Below are positions 1 through 9,574 of a stretch of 64,000 nt of DNA, in pieces. A model generated the notes under the pieces. That model ran no database searches and was not told where the DNA came from. It saw nothing but the letters and a program-made list of their open reading frames with translations. The DNA is from Spirochaetia bacterium. Lineage in GTDB: Bacteria; Spirochaetota; Spirochaetia; Treponematales; Treponemataceae. Position 1 is the stretch's first letter. Every line of letters starts with the position of its first letter. Position numbers and translations under genes: made by a program. The stretch covers positions 44,215 through 108,214 of the forward strand of contig JALELH010000018.1 of NCBI GenBank assembly GCA_022768865.1. Reading direction: 5' to 3'.

Positions 1-1103
1 ATAAATTCCAGACGCTGCCCGAAACGAACTTTCATTATATAGACAAAATTATCTACCATGCCAAGTTCGTCCCTTATGGTTGCATCTTCTTTCTGCTGCT
101 GAATGTTATAGCGGAAAAAATCTGAAGTCTGTTCTATAAAATAACAGGTCTTGTCTGCGCCTTCCATCATGGCAAGCTGTGCACCTGTATTCAGTGTATT
201 AAAAAGAAAGTGTGGATTAATCTGGCTCTGAAAAGCCTTAAGCTGAGCATCTGCATAAAGGGCCTGCATTTCCATTTCTCGTTCACGGAGTTCATTTTCC
301 GTGCGCGCCTTCTGCCATATTGTATCAATGTATTCCCTTATGCTTATAATCATTCTGTCAAAGGCACGGCATATATTTCCAATTTCATCATGACTTTCCT
401 TATTGAACAAAGGCACGTCAAAATCCCGTTCTGCCACACGCAAAGCAACATCTGAAATTTCGCCTAAAGGTTTTGTCATGGAACCGATTAAGGCATAAAG
501 AAGCAAAAGCAGGAATAAGAAAAAACCTACAAAGAAAACAATGTAGAATTTTAAAATCATATTTACATTGCTTCTGTCAGAATTATAGACGGAAGAATTC
601 TTTTCCATGTATAGAATGTTTAGCCTTGAAATTTCCTTTGTTAAAAACTGAAACGCCTGAAGGCTTTTCTGATAGCTTTCATTTACAGGATTATTTGCAC
701 GGTGTGCAGCAACCGCTTTAGAAGTATATTCCAAAAAAGAAAGTGCCAGCTGATGGACTATATATTCCTGATGGCTTATTTCATTTGTAGACGGGAACCC
801 CTGCATTGTCTGGCAGAAATATTCAACACGGTTTGACGCAATGTAATAATTATTTATGCTTTCATAGGTCCTGTAATTAATATATGTTTCAAGGGCATTT
901 TCCGTAAGGACAACATCATTGGAAAAAGAAGTCAGTTCTTCATTGGATTTAAATGAACGGCTTATAACTCCAAGTGCATACTGATCTATGAACATTGTCA
1001 GAAACAGACTTGATCCCATGATCATAAAAACAAAGGTAATGCTTGCCATGATTTTCCAGCGCAGGCTTTTGCTTAAGAAAGAATTATAAAAGTAATTTTT
1101 CAT
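1..1103 (-). CDS. Sensor histidine kinase, LytS/YesM type (HAMP + His_kinase), truncated by window start
   Basis: Manual minus-strand translation from ATG at 1103: MKNYFYNSFLSKSLRWKIMASITFVFMIMGSSLF...FQSQINPHFLFNTLNTGAQLAMMEGADKTCYFIEQTSDFFRYNIQQQKEDATIRDELGMVDNFVYIMKVRFGQRLEF; NPHFLFNTLN is the PF06580 signature. Not in the ORF track because it is open at the window edge. Confidence 0.85.
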   Translation of the reverse strand, partial: MKNYFYNSFLSKSLRWKIMASITFVFMIMGSSLFLTMFIDQYALGVISRSFKSNEELTSFSNDVVLTENALETYINYRTYESINNYYIASNRVEYFCQTMQGFPSTNEISHQEYIVHQLALSFLEYTSKAVAAHRANNPVNESYQKSLQAFQFLTKEISRLNILYMEKNSSVYNSDRSNVNMILKFYIVFFVGFFLFLLLLLYALIGSMTKPLGEISDVALRVAERDFDVPLFNKESHDEIGNICRAFDRMIISIREYIDTIWQKARTENELREREMEMQALYADAQLKAFQSQINPHFLFNTLNTGAQLAMMEGADKTCYFIEQTSDFFRYNIQQQKEDATIRDELGMVDNFVYIMKVRFGQRLEF

Positions 1104-2083
1104 TTTCCTTTCCTTACGCGGATTTCTGCACTGATATAGCTGTTGGCATAACCACGGTTTCTGTATTCAAAAAGTTCCCTCATTGCTGTTCTTCCAATCT
1201 TTTCAGGGTCAAGGGAAACAAGTTTTGTAATAAATCCTTTCTTCAAGTAAATTTCTAAAGTTTCATTTTCTCCAAAGCAAAGGACTTTTGTTTTATGGCT
1301 TGCAGGAACAGAAGATATAATCCTCATTACTTTCAGTGAATCTTCTTCTGTAAGGCAGATTATGGAAATATTTTTTAACTGGGGGTCTTCTATGGCATCA
1401 GTTATTTTTTCTTCGTTTTCTTCCGTTGACTTATCAAGGACTTCATAATTGTGGATTTCCTTTGATTTATAAAAACTTACAATATTGTTTACAAGGTTTC
1501 CGTAATTAGGATTTTTTGATTTTCCACTGATTACAATAAAAGCCTTTTCACTGTTTCTTGCCATGGATTCTGATTCAATGCCAAGCTGCATGCCAAGGCT
1601 TGAATAATTATTCCCGATAAATGAAATCTGCGGAATTTCAGGAACATAATAACCGATGGTAATCATTGGAATTTCTGTTCCGTCTACACGGACCGGCTTC
1701 TGAAGTTTTTTTACCTGCGGGTTTACGTAGGCAATTATTCCATCACAATTTACCAGGGCGGCATAATCCACAAGTGTCTGCAAGTCCATGTTGTCTGCCT
1801 GAAGTTCCGGTGCCCTGAGTTCAACTACGGAATTAAACTGAACGGCAAGACTTTTTGCACCTTCAAAAACCTGATATAGAAAAGCAGAATTATCAGCCTG
1901 ACCAACAACCAGGACATGATTTTTCCTGTCATAGCCTTCAGATTCAAAAATAGGATTCTGTGAATTTAATCTTGGAAAAATCTTAGAAGCAAAGAAAAAT
2001 ATTCCTGCAGCAAAAAATGCAATTGATATAAATAGAAGAATATAGAAAACTTTTTTTCCGTAAGAAATTCTATTGCCGCTCAT
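1100..2083 (-). CDS. Membrane-anchored periplasmic sugar-binding (LacI/RbsB-like) protein, probably co-sensing with the downstream kinase
   Basis: N-terminal TM segment then a periplasmic-binding-protein-like fold (HVLVVGQADNSAFLYQVFEGAKSLA...LVNCDGIIAYV); ATGA overlap with the histidine kinase. Confidence 0.7.
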   Translation of the reverse strand: MSGNRISYGKKVFYILLFISIAFFAAGIFFFASKIFPRLNSQNPIFESEGYDRKNHVLVVGQADNSAFLYQVFEGAKSLAVQFNSVVELRAPELQADNMDLQTLVDYAALVNCDGIIAYVNPQVKKLQKPVRVDGTEIPMITIGYYVPEIPQISFIGNNYSSLGMQLGIESESMARNSEKAFIVISGKSKNPNYGNLVNNIVSFYKSKEIHNYEVLDKSTEENEEKITDAIEDPQLKNISIICLTEEDSLKVMRIISSVPASHKTKVLCFGENETLEIYLKKGFITKLVSLDPEKIGRTAMRELFEYRNRGYANSYISAEIRVRKGK

Positions 2084-2124
2084 AATCTTCCATAATTATA
2101 CCATAGTTGCTATAATTTTCCATT

Positions 2125-2625
2125 ATGAGTGAAAATAAAGATTTATGTCCGTGCGGCAGCGGCAAAAACTATTCAGACTGCTGCGAACCTATTATTAAGG
2201 GAACAAAAAAAGCACCTACTGCAGAAGCCCTTATGAGAGCCCGCTATACTTCATACGTTAAGCATGAAATTGACTTCATCATCAACAGCTGCGAAAAAGG
2301 CGAAAAGATTGCAGAAATTGACCGCAAGGCAACTGAAGATTGGAGCAACAAGAGTACATGGCATGGACTCAAAATTATCCGCACAGAAAAAGGAACAGAA
2401 AACGACGATGAAGGTATTGTTGAATTTGAAGCAACTTACACTTCAGACGGAATGCGCGATGTTCACCACGAAATCGGCGGCTTCAGAAAAGTAAACGGAG
2501 AATGGTTTTACAGCGAAGGCATGATGCGTCCTACAACAGTTGTCCGCGAAGGCAGAAAGATTGGCCGCAACGAACCTTGCCCGTGTGGTTCAGGCAAAAA
2601 ATACAAGCAGTGCTGCGGTAAATAA
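2125..2625 (+). CDS. YchJ-family protein with N- and C-terminal SEC-C zinc motifs
   Basis: [13 protein letters not shown] at the N terminus, [15 protein letters not shown] at the C terminus, central NTF2-like YchJ domain. Confidence 0.85.
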   Translation: MSENKDLCPCGSGKNYSDCCEPIIKGTKKAPTAEALMRARYTSYVKHEIDFIINSCEKGEKIAEIDRKATEDWSNKSTWHGLKIIRTEKGTENDDEGIVEFEATYTSDGMRDVHHEIGGFRKVNGEWFYSEGMMRPTTVVREGRKIGRNEPCPCGSGKKYKQCCGK

Positions 2626-2697
2626 ATTTATCCCATTGTTTTGCTAAAAATTTTATAGCGTGGCAATTTATGCCGCGCTTTTTTTTAAGGATTTTTT

Positions 2698-3474
2698 ATG
2701 GCACAGAATATTTACACCGGCTTTCATGGTGTAGAAGAAAAAATACGCCGTTATTCAGTTTCTAAACCTGACGGCATTATTCCCCATGTTTATTATTCAA
2801 AACCGGGACCACGCATTAAAAAAATCATTGGCCTTGCAAAAGAAGGCGGAATAGAAGTTTCCCTTGTAGACGGCAGGCAGCTTGACAATATGTGTGCTTC
2901 CCTTCCGCCGCAGTCACAGGATCACCGCGGCATAGTCCTTATTGTAGACGGCGAAGAAGAAAACGCCAGAAACATAGTTGCCCTTGAAGAATGGGTTACC
3001 GTATGCCCGGAAAATGCAACTGTCGTAATTTTAGACAGCGTAACTGACCCCCACAATGTTGGTGCCATACTTCGTTCCTGCGATCAATTTGGAGCAAGCC
3101 TTTTAATTTTACCGGACCACAGAAGTGCAAGTGACGTAAAGGACAACGAAATTATTGCACGGACAAGTGCCGGTGCTTCAAGCTGGGTAAACGTTGCTAA
3201 AGTTTCAAACCTTGTGCGTTCAGTTCAGCTTTTAAAGGAATGCGGTTTCTGGATATACGGTGCAGATGCAGGCGGATCTTCTTTACAGGAAATTAAGTTT
3301 GACAAAAAAACATGCATCATCATGGGCAGCGAAGGAAGCGGAATTAGCCGTCTTTTAGAAGAACAGTGCGACAAAATTGTTTCCATTCCAACCTGCGGAA
3401 AAATAGACAGCCTTAATGTTTCCGTTGCAGCCGGCGTTCTGCTTTACGAAAAATACAGACAGTCATTAAACTAG
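2698..3474 (+). CDS. TrmH/SpoU-family rRNA 2'-O-methyltransferase (RlmB-like)
   Basis: SpoU motifs: LDSVTDPHNVGAILRSCDQFGA, IIMGSEGSGISRLLEEQCDKIVSIPTCGKIDSLNVSVAAGVLLYE. Confidence 0.9.
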   Translation: MAQNIYTGFHGVEEKIRRYSVSKPDGIIPHVYYSKPGPRIKKIIGLAKEGGIEVSLVDGRQLDNMCASLPPQSQDHRGIVLIVDGEEENARNIVALEEWVTVCPENATVVILDSVTDPHNVGAILRSCDQFGASLLILPDHRSASDVKDNEIIARTSAGASSWVNVAKVSNLVRSVQLLKECGFWIYGADAGGSSLQEIKFDKKTCIIMGSEGSGISRLLEEQCDKIVSIPTCGKIDSLNVSVAAGVLLYEKYRQSLN

Positions 3475-3486
3475 ACTGATAAAAAA

Positions 3487-3530
3487 CAGCCACCTCAGCT
3501 TTACAAATCAATGCTAAACTGCAGTGGCTG
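3487..3530. terminator. Possible bidirectional terminator between convergent genes
   Basis: CAGCCAC ... GTGGCTG inverted repeat flanked by A-rich/T-rich sequence. Confidence 0.45.
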
Positions 3531-3557
3531 CTTTCATTTTATAACTTAACTTTCGCC

Positions 3558-5579
3558 CTATTTCATCAGAAAGTTAACGTCATCGCAGACAAGCCATGCT
3601 CCGTTGGCACCGTCATTGTTGTATTGTGCAGCCATGCGCACTTTCACAACAACGGAAGCAACTGAATCATCAATTTCAACGGAAGGAATTTCAACACGGT
3701 CAAACTTCTTCCACTGGTTTGGAATTGCGGCGTCTGCCTTTAAAACTTCTGTCTTTCCGTTCTTTTTCTTTAATTCTACAATAAGGCAGCTTCCGCTTGG
3801 ATTTTTTATGCCTGTGCCTTCAAAAGAAGCAAAGCATTTATAGCTTCCCTTTCCCAGTCCTTTAAGTTCCTGCCAGAGCGTAAAGTCAAAATTATCTGCT
3901 TCCCAGCCTGTTGCATAGAACTGACCTTCCTTAGCATTCTGATTGTTTCTGTCAACTTTCGGACTTCCTTTTCCTGAGTCGTTTATAAGGTTCCAGCCTT
4001 CAAGACTTCCTTTTTCAAAATTGCCGTTTTCAAGGAAATTGCTTGCAGTAACATTTACAATGCACTTAACTTCGTCACCGGTCTTGATTTTTCCTTTTAC
4101 CTTGTATTCTCCAAAATCAGGCTTGCCTAAAACTACGGCAGCATCTTCCTTGTTCCATTCAACATTTTCGTTGATTATTTCTCCGTTGTTGTATGTAACC
4201 TTTACTTTTTCCGGAAGGTGATTTTCCTTGCCGTATGTAAATTCAATTTTTGGAGTTGCAACGCGCAGCACATTCAGCTTGCCTTTAGAACCAGTCCTTG
4301 CATAATTCCATACATTAATGCTGTCCAGAACCTTGCCGTCAAAATCAAAGAATGCCTGATTGTCCCATGTGCCGCCATTAACTTTTGAAGTAACTTCCTT
4401 ATCATAATTGCGTGCATAATAAGTAGCCCAGCCGCTTCCGTGCTTAGCCCAGCAGTTTTCGTTATATGAAAGGACAAGTGCAGCATCAGCCCTGGAAACA
4501 TCATAATGCTTCGGCGGAATCCATGCAGGTTCCCAGTAGAATACACCGGCCCCGGCACCCTTTACTTTGGCAACGGCTTCTATTACATCGCGCACTGCAT
4601 TTGCCTGGCCTTCAACTGTCAGAGGATAATTGAATTCCTGGTTTGCAGACATTGTTGAAACAACATTGCCAAAGCCGTCTCCTTCCTTGTCTGTAAAAGG
4701 ATATGAAACTTCCATTACCATAACTTTTTTGTTGTAGAAATTTGCAACCTTTCTTAAAACCATGGAAAGCTGCTTTACGTCGCCATGCCAGAAAGGATAA
4801 TACGACGTTCCGAAAATATCATAGTCAACTTTGTTCTTTTCAAGCATTGATGCTTTCTTTTCAAGATAACCTGCAGAAAGGGGATCCGTAAAATGAACTG
4901 CAATCTTAATGTTACTGTCAAAATCCCTTACTGCCCTTGCTCCGGAATTTAAAAGAGAACAGACTTCCTTATCATATATTTCGCCACTCATTCCGTTGTT
5001 GATTTCATTTCCAATCTGAACCATGGTCACCTTAACGCCGGCCTTCTTAAGTCTATTTAAGCTGTCTGTCGTAAATTCACTTAATGCCTTCTGCTTTTCT
5101 GTCAGGCTGAAATCCTTCCATGCTTTTGGAGCTGTCTGCTTGTTAGGGTCTGCCCAGAAGTCTGAATAATGGAAGTCAATTAAAACACCCATCTTTAAAT
5201 CCGTTGCCCTTTTTCCAAGTTTGCAGGCAACTTCTATATCATTGGCACCGCCGCCGTAAGTCCTGCCGTCATCAGTAGGATCATTCCATACACGGATTCT
5301 GACTGCATTGGCACCGCCCGCCTTTAAAAGTGCTATAGGGTCAGAGGGAATTCCATTTGCTCCGTAGAACCTGGCACCGCCTGCCTCTACAGAAACAAGG
5401 GACGAAATGTCAACACCCATAATAAAATCTTCCGGAATATCCTTTACCGGAAGAACAGTTATTTTTTCCCATGATTCACTGGTTGTAACTACCTTCTGTT
5501 TTGCTTCACAGGCAGAAAATAGACTAAAAGATAAGGCTAAACCAAGCCAAAGCTTAGAAACAGATTTAATCGTATTCAT
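3558..5579 (-). CDS. GH53 arabinogalactan endo-beta-1,4-galactanase lipoprotein with C-terminal Ig-like/CBM-like domain
   Basis: Lipobox LFSAC; GH53 motifs (MGVDISSLVSVEAGG, NAVRIRVWNDP, GVLIDFHYSDFWADPNKQTAPKAW, VTMVQIGNEINNGM, GAGVFYWEPAW); C-terminal NFLENGNFEKGSLEGWNL resembles CBM4/9-type modules. Confidence 0.92.
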   Translation of the reverse strand: MNTIKSVSKLWLGLALSFSLFSACEAKQKVVTTSESWEKITVLPVKDIPEDFIMGVDISSLVSVEAGGARFYGANGIPSDPIALLKAGGANAVRIRVWNDPTDDGRTYGGGANDIEVACKLGKRATDLKMGVLIDFHYSDFWADPNKQTAPKAWKDFSLTEKQKALSEFTTDSLNRLKKAGVKVTMVQIGNEINNGMSGEIYDKEVCSLLNSGARAVRDFDSNIKIAVHFTDPLSAGYLEKKASMLEKNKVDYDIFGTSYYPFWHGDVKQLSMVLRKVANFYNKKVMVMEVSYPFTDKEGDGFGNVVSTMSANQEFNYPLTVEGQANAVRDVIEAVAKVKGAGAGVFYWEPAWIPPKHYDVSRADAALVLSYNENCWAKHGSGWATYYARNYDKEVTSKVNGGTWDNQAFFDFDGKVLDSINVWNYARTGSKGKLNVLRVATPKIEFTYGKENHLPEKVKVTYNNGEIINENVEWNKEDAAVVLGKPDFGEYKVKGKIKTGDEVKCIVNVTASNFLENGNFEKGSLEGWNLINDSGKGSPKVDRNNQNAKEGQFYATGWEADNFDFTLWQELKGLGKGSYKCFASFEGTGIKNPSGSCLIVELKKKNGKTEVLKADAAIPNQWKKFDRVEIPSVEIDDSVASVVVKVRMAAQYNNDGANGAWLVCDDVNFLMK

Positions 5580-5591
5580 ACAGACGCTCCC

Positions 5592-5637
5592 GTCAACACG
5601 CGTTGACTACATAATCAGTATACCATAGTTTTCTTTT
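5592..5637 (-). promoter_or_regulatory. Promoter plus LacI-type palindromic operator upstream of the GH53 gene
   Basis: GTCAAC-ACGC-GTTGAC palindrome at 5592-5607, immediately downstream of minus-strand TTGAAA-N16-TATACT. Confidence 0.55.
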
Positions 5638-5858
5638 ATTTCAAGTGATTTTTTACTGACTTAGCATTTTTTAATTATGTTTCAGCAAACAAACAAGGCT
5701 GCTTTATTCCTGTATAAACAATACTGACTTACGATTGCTTTTCTTACATTCCGATACGTATTGCCTTAACCATTTATTACATGATGTCATTGCATTTTTA
5801 ACATATTTTTGGAATACTCTAACAGGCATTGTCCGGAACGAACATGGCCTGTTTGCAA

Positions 5859-7979
5859 ATGAAAATAAAATTGTTTCCCATATTATTGTTTTTCCTCTTG
5901 CTGAACTTTGCAAATGCAGAAAAAATTCCTTTCATTTATAAAACGGCAGACCGGCAGACAACACTTCCTGTGGAATGGAATGAAAAATGGTTTGGTCAGA
6001 GTTCTTCCTATGAATACCACCATGGAATTGCCCGTATTGCCTGCCTTTTTTCTGCCCTTTCTTATAACCAGGATGCTCTGGAAACTAACTATCACAAGTT
6101 AGGCATTGCTTCAAAGGACATTTTCTTTAACTATAATGTTGATTATTCAAGTTTTCTCTGGGGAAATGACCAGTGTGCCTTTAGCATTGCCTCCAAACCC
6201 ATAGACAGTTCAATTGGAAAACAAACATTAGTTATAGTCAATATACGCGGAACACCCCTTAATGCCAATGAATGGCTGTCAAATTTAAACATCCATGATC
6301 CTTCACAGACAAATGAAACAATACACATGGGTTTTGGAAAGGCAGCTTCCATAATTTATACAAAGCTTATTTCCTATCTTTTAAGGAACAGAATAGATCC
6401 GACAGATTCCTTTCTTTTAATTACGGGTCATAGCCGCGGTGGTGCCGTTTCAAACCTTCTTGCAAGGACACTTTATGATGATCAGTTTTTTAAGAGCGAA
6501 AACTGCTATGTCTATACTTTTGCATCCCCTAATGTTACTTCTTCAGAAGAAGCAAAAAGCAGGGACTTTGATTTTATCTGGAACATTGTAAGTGCAGAAG
6601 ACATTGTACCCACCCTGCCCTTTAACCGCAATGAATGGCACTTTAAGAAATATGGCCATACGTTAAGCTTTGCCAATTATACCAATACTGAACATGATTT
6701 TTATGAAAACCATATTCTTCCGCAGGTAAACGAATTATACAAAAGTTTTTTCGGCCGTGATTACTATCCTTTTTATACAGGACCTTTTTTACCTGTCTTT
6801 ATTACACGCCTTGCTTCCCGCTATATAGAAAATGTTGAAAAGTTCTACAATGGATACTCAGGACTTCACAGTAAAGCCGTAGATTTAATGTATAAAATTT
6901 TTCCGTCAATGGAAGACCAGCTTTCTGAAAACAATACAAAACGGAAATCAAAGTTCCTTGAAAAAATAAAGGCTAAAATCAACGAAAAGCATGAAGGCTT
7001 GCTGGATTATCTTGAAAATGCCCTGATAGACATGCATCAAATTGAAACATATCTTTCCTTTATTCTTGTTACGGATCAAGACGACACTTATTCAAATATG
7101 GATTACAACCTTGTTTCAATTGAAGGGGCCGTAGAAATTGCTGTTTTTGATAATGATAAAAATACTTATCTTGAAGTTATAGAAGGCTATGACGGTTTTG
7201 AAAACCAGAAGCGGCCTGTTGCAGCAATTCCAGCAGGAGTTAAAAACCTTATTGTGGGCGTTCCTTCAAATATGGAATTTGAACTTTTCCTTACTGATGA
7301 TACAATCCTCCATTCCCCTGCCAGAATTAAAATAGAACATTATGATTCGGCAGGTGTTTATAAAGGATGCAGTGAAGTTCAGAAAATTTATCTTAACATG
7401 TATTCTGCATGTAAATTTAAAATCGGAAAAGAACTTCTGGATAAGGACAAGGTTCAGCATAAAAGCTTAACCTATAAAGAGAGAAAAGAATTTGTTAATA
7501 TTGCAAACCTTAAGCCTGAATACCACTTCAGGGTTTATCCCGAATTTACCTATGGCCTGAACAACAACATAACAGCCGGCATTCATTATGGCATTCCGAT
7601 TTTATATGGAACTGCACTTTTAAATTATAATCTTTCTAATGCAAATAAGGGTTTTGATTTTATTGCAGGCATTGGAAATAAAATTGCCTTTTACGGAAAG
7701 TATTCCCTTGATGTTGAACTTCTAGAAAAGACCTGTATTTTTTCTTCCAGTGCAGATACAGATAAAAAACTTTCTTTTGTTCCTGAAGTTAAACTTTCCC
7801 TTTCAAAAAATATCATTGCTAAAACTACAAGCTGTGTTTCTTTTGCCTTTGATTTTAATATCAATGATTTTAACAATGATGCCTTTTTCTCTGACATAAG
7901 AAAGCAAAGGTTTGGCAGCTGGAAAATTAATTCAAACCTTAAGGTTTATCCGTCTATTCAATTCGGAATCCGATTTTAA
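5859..7979 (+). CDS. Class 3 lipase with signal peptide and probable C-terminal beta-barrel
   Basis: Start refined to MKIKLFPILLFFLLLNFANA; GHSRGGAVSNLLA nucleophile elbow; C-terminal ~170 aa rich in alternating beta-strands and ending ...SIQFGIRF*. Confidence 0.75.
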   Translation: MKIKLFPILLFFLLLNFANAEKIPFIYKTADRQTTLPVEWNEKWFGQSSSYEYHHGIARIACLFSALSYNQDALETNYHKLGIASKDIFFNYNVDYSSFLWGNDQCAFSIASKPIDSSIGKQTLVIVNIRGTPLNANEWLSNLNIHDPSQTNETIHMGFGKAASIIYTKLISYLLRNRIDPTDSFLLITGHSRGGAVSNLLARTLYDDQFFKSENCYVYTFASPNVTSSEEAKSRDFDFIWNIVSAEDIVPTLPFNRNEWHFKKYGHTLSFANYTNTEHDFYENHILPQVNELYKSFFGRDYYPFYTGPFLPVFITRLASRYIENVEKFYNGYSGLHSKAVDLMYKIFPSMEDQLSENNTKRKSKFLEKIKAKINEKHEGLLDYLENALIDMHQIETYLSFILVTDQDDTYSNMDYNLVSIEGAVEIAVFDNDKNTYLEVIEGYDGFENQKRPVAAIPAGVKNLIVGVPSNMEFELFLTDDTILHSPARIKIEHYDSAGVYKGCSEVQKIYLNMYSACKFKIGKELLDKDKVQHKSLTYKERKEFVNIANLKPEYHFRVYPEFTYGLNNNITAGIHYGIPILYGTALLNYNLSNANKGFDFIAGIGNKIAFYGKYSLDVELLEKTCIFSSSADTDKKLSFVPEVKLSLSKNIIAKTTSCVSFAFDFNINDFNNDAFFSDIRKQRFGSWKINSNLKVYPSIQFGIRF

Positions 7980-7980
7980 C

Positions 7981-8796
7981 TTATTTGTAATAGACTATTT
8001 TATAGGTACCCGTAATTCCAAAGCCTGCTTTTTTATAGGCACTGTAAGCAGCCAGATTTTCCTGCCGCACAAGAAGCGTTGCCTTACATCCGACTTTGCC
8101 TGCAACAAATGCTATCCTGTTTACAAGAAAGGAAGCATAACCTTTGCGCCTGAATTCCTTTTTTGTATAAACGCCTGAAATCTGAATTACCTTATTTGCA
8201 CACAGGCTTATGTTTGCCTTTGAATAAATAAAATCTTCATCACCAAGAGCATAAACTGTTTTATTCTTTACTGCCTTATCAAGTTTCATTCTTTCAGCCG
8301 GCAGATTAAGTTTTTTCCATTCTGGCATAACTTCTTCTTCTGAAAATCCGGTTTGTAAATGCATCAGCTTTTCACAGTCTGACATTTTGCATATAAAAGG
8401 AGATAGGTCTGCGTTTTTTATGTAAACAAGCCCTTGATATTCCATTAAAAACATATTTCGGGTTTCTTTTTTTGTATATTTCCATTTTATAAGCTTTTCT
8501 AATTTGATAACCTGGCTTTCTTCTCCGTGAATGCAAAATATCTTTTTGTCTTTTATAAAATCAGAAAAAACCTTTTTAATTTCTTTAGTCCATTTTGGAA
8601 TACAGCAGATTAAAGAATTACCTTCAGCAAAATAAAAAACACCCAGAATCTTTCCATCTATAAGAACAAAAACATCTTTGTCTTTTAATAGTATTTTTTC
8701 ATAAAGTGCAATACAGAATTTTTCATATGTTTCAACAAATCTTTCAAGGGCAGGAAATATTTCTTTATATTCAAGGGCATTTATAATCTTCAGCAT
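7981..8796 (-). CDS. GNAT family N-acetyltransferase
   Basis: C-terminal GNAT core: ISGVYTKKEFRRKGYASFLVNRIAF...LLVRQENLAAYSAYKKAGFGITGTYKIVYY. Confidence 0.8.
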   Translation of the reverse strand: MLKIINALEYKEIFPALERFVETYEKFCIALYEKILLKDKDVFVLIDGKILGVFYFAEGNSLICCIPKWTKEIKKVFSDFIKDKKIFCIHGEESQVIKLEKLIKWKYTKKETRNMFLMEYQGLVYIKNADLSPFICKMSDCEKLMHLQTGFSEEEVMPEWKKLNLPAERMKLDKAVKNKTVYALGDEDFIYSKANISLCANKVIQISGVYTKKEFRRKGYASFLVNRIAFVAGKVGCKATLLVRQENLAAYSAYKKAGFGITGTYKIVYYK

Positions 8797-8813
8797 TTTT
8801 ATTCCACGGAATA

Positions 8814-9512
8814 TTATCTTTTTCTTTCCTTTACAAGGGAACTGGTAAATCCTTTGCTTTCAAGCTGTTTTATTAAGGCAGGAACCTGGCTGCCTTCAAC
8901 TTTTATAATTGCAACCTTTACATTACTGCCGGACTTTTGAAGGGTAACATTTTTAAACTTTGCACGTGCTACTTTTTTTGCAAACTCCCTTGCATTTTTT
9001 TCATCAGAAAATGCGCCAAGTTGAACATCATAAAGGGTGCCTTTTTTTATTTTTATCTGCTGAACTGACTTTGCAGCTGAAGTTCCTTTAGATTTTGCAA
9101 GGGGAATATTCCGGGCCTTTTTTGCAGATACTGCACTTTGCTTTGTGTTTGCACCCATCTGTACAATCTGAATTTTTACTTTTGCAGTGCCTGTTTTTAT
9201 CATGTCAAGTTTTACGGCAGCAGCCTTTGAAAGATCTGCTTCACGGCCTGCAACAAAAGGTCCCCTGTCGTTTACGCGCACATCAACGCTTTTTCCGTTG
9301 GCATAGTTTGTAATTCTAAGAACCGTATTAAAAGGAAGGGTTTTATGGGCGCAGGTCATGGCATACATATTGAACCTTTCACCATTGGCTGTTTTTCGCC
9401 CGTGAAATTTTTCTGCATAATAAGAAACAACAGCCTTATCTTTATACAGTTCAAGGCTGTGTGCAAAAGACAAAAAAAATACCGACAGCAAAAACAGAAG
9501 AAACTTTCTCAT
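8814..9512 (-). CDS. rlpA: RlpA-family septal ring lytic transglycosylase with SPOR domain
   Basis: Signal peptide; DPBB domain ASYYAEKFHGRKTANGERFNMYAMTCAHKTLPFNT...DVRVNDRGPF; C-terminal SPOR-like repeat. Confidence 0.85.
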   Translation of the reverse strand: MRKFLLFLLSVFFLSFAHSLELYKDKAVVSYYAEKFHGRKTANGERFNMYAMTCAHKTLPFNTVLRITNYANGKSVDVRVNDRGPFVAGREADLSKAAAVKLDMIKTGTAKVKIQIVQMGANTKQSAVSAKKARNIPLAKSKGTSAAKSVQQIKIKKGTLYDVQLGAFSDEKNAREFAKKVARAKFKNVTLQKSGSNVKVAIIKVEGSQVPALIKQLESKGFTSSLVKERKR

Positions 9513-9574
9513 GCTTTTATTGTCGGTAAATTTTTTATATAAACTTAGAAAAACTGCTGACTGTCTTTCGGCTT

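Noticed and set aside
210-721. Two ~80-aa plus-strand ORFs at the left edge
   Set aside because: Antisense to a clearly coding histidine kinase (NPHFLFNTLN motif) on the minus strand.
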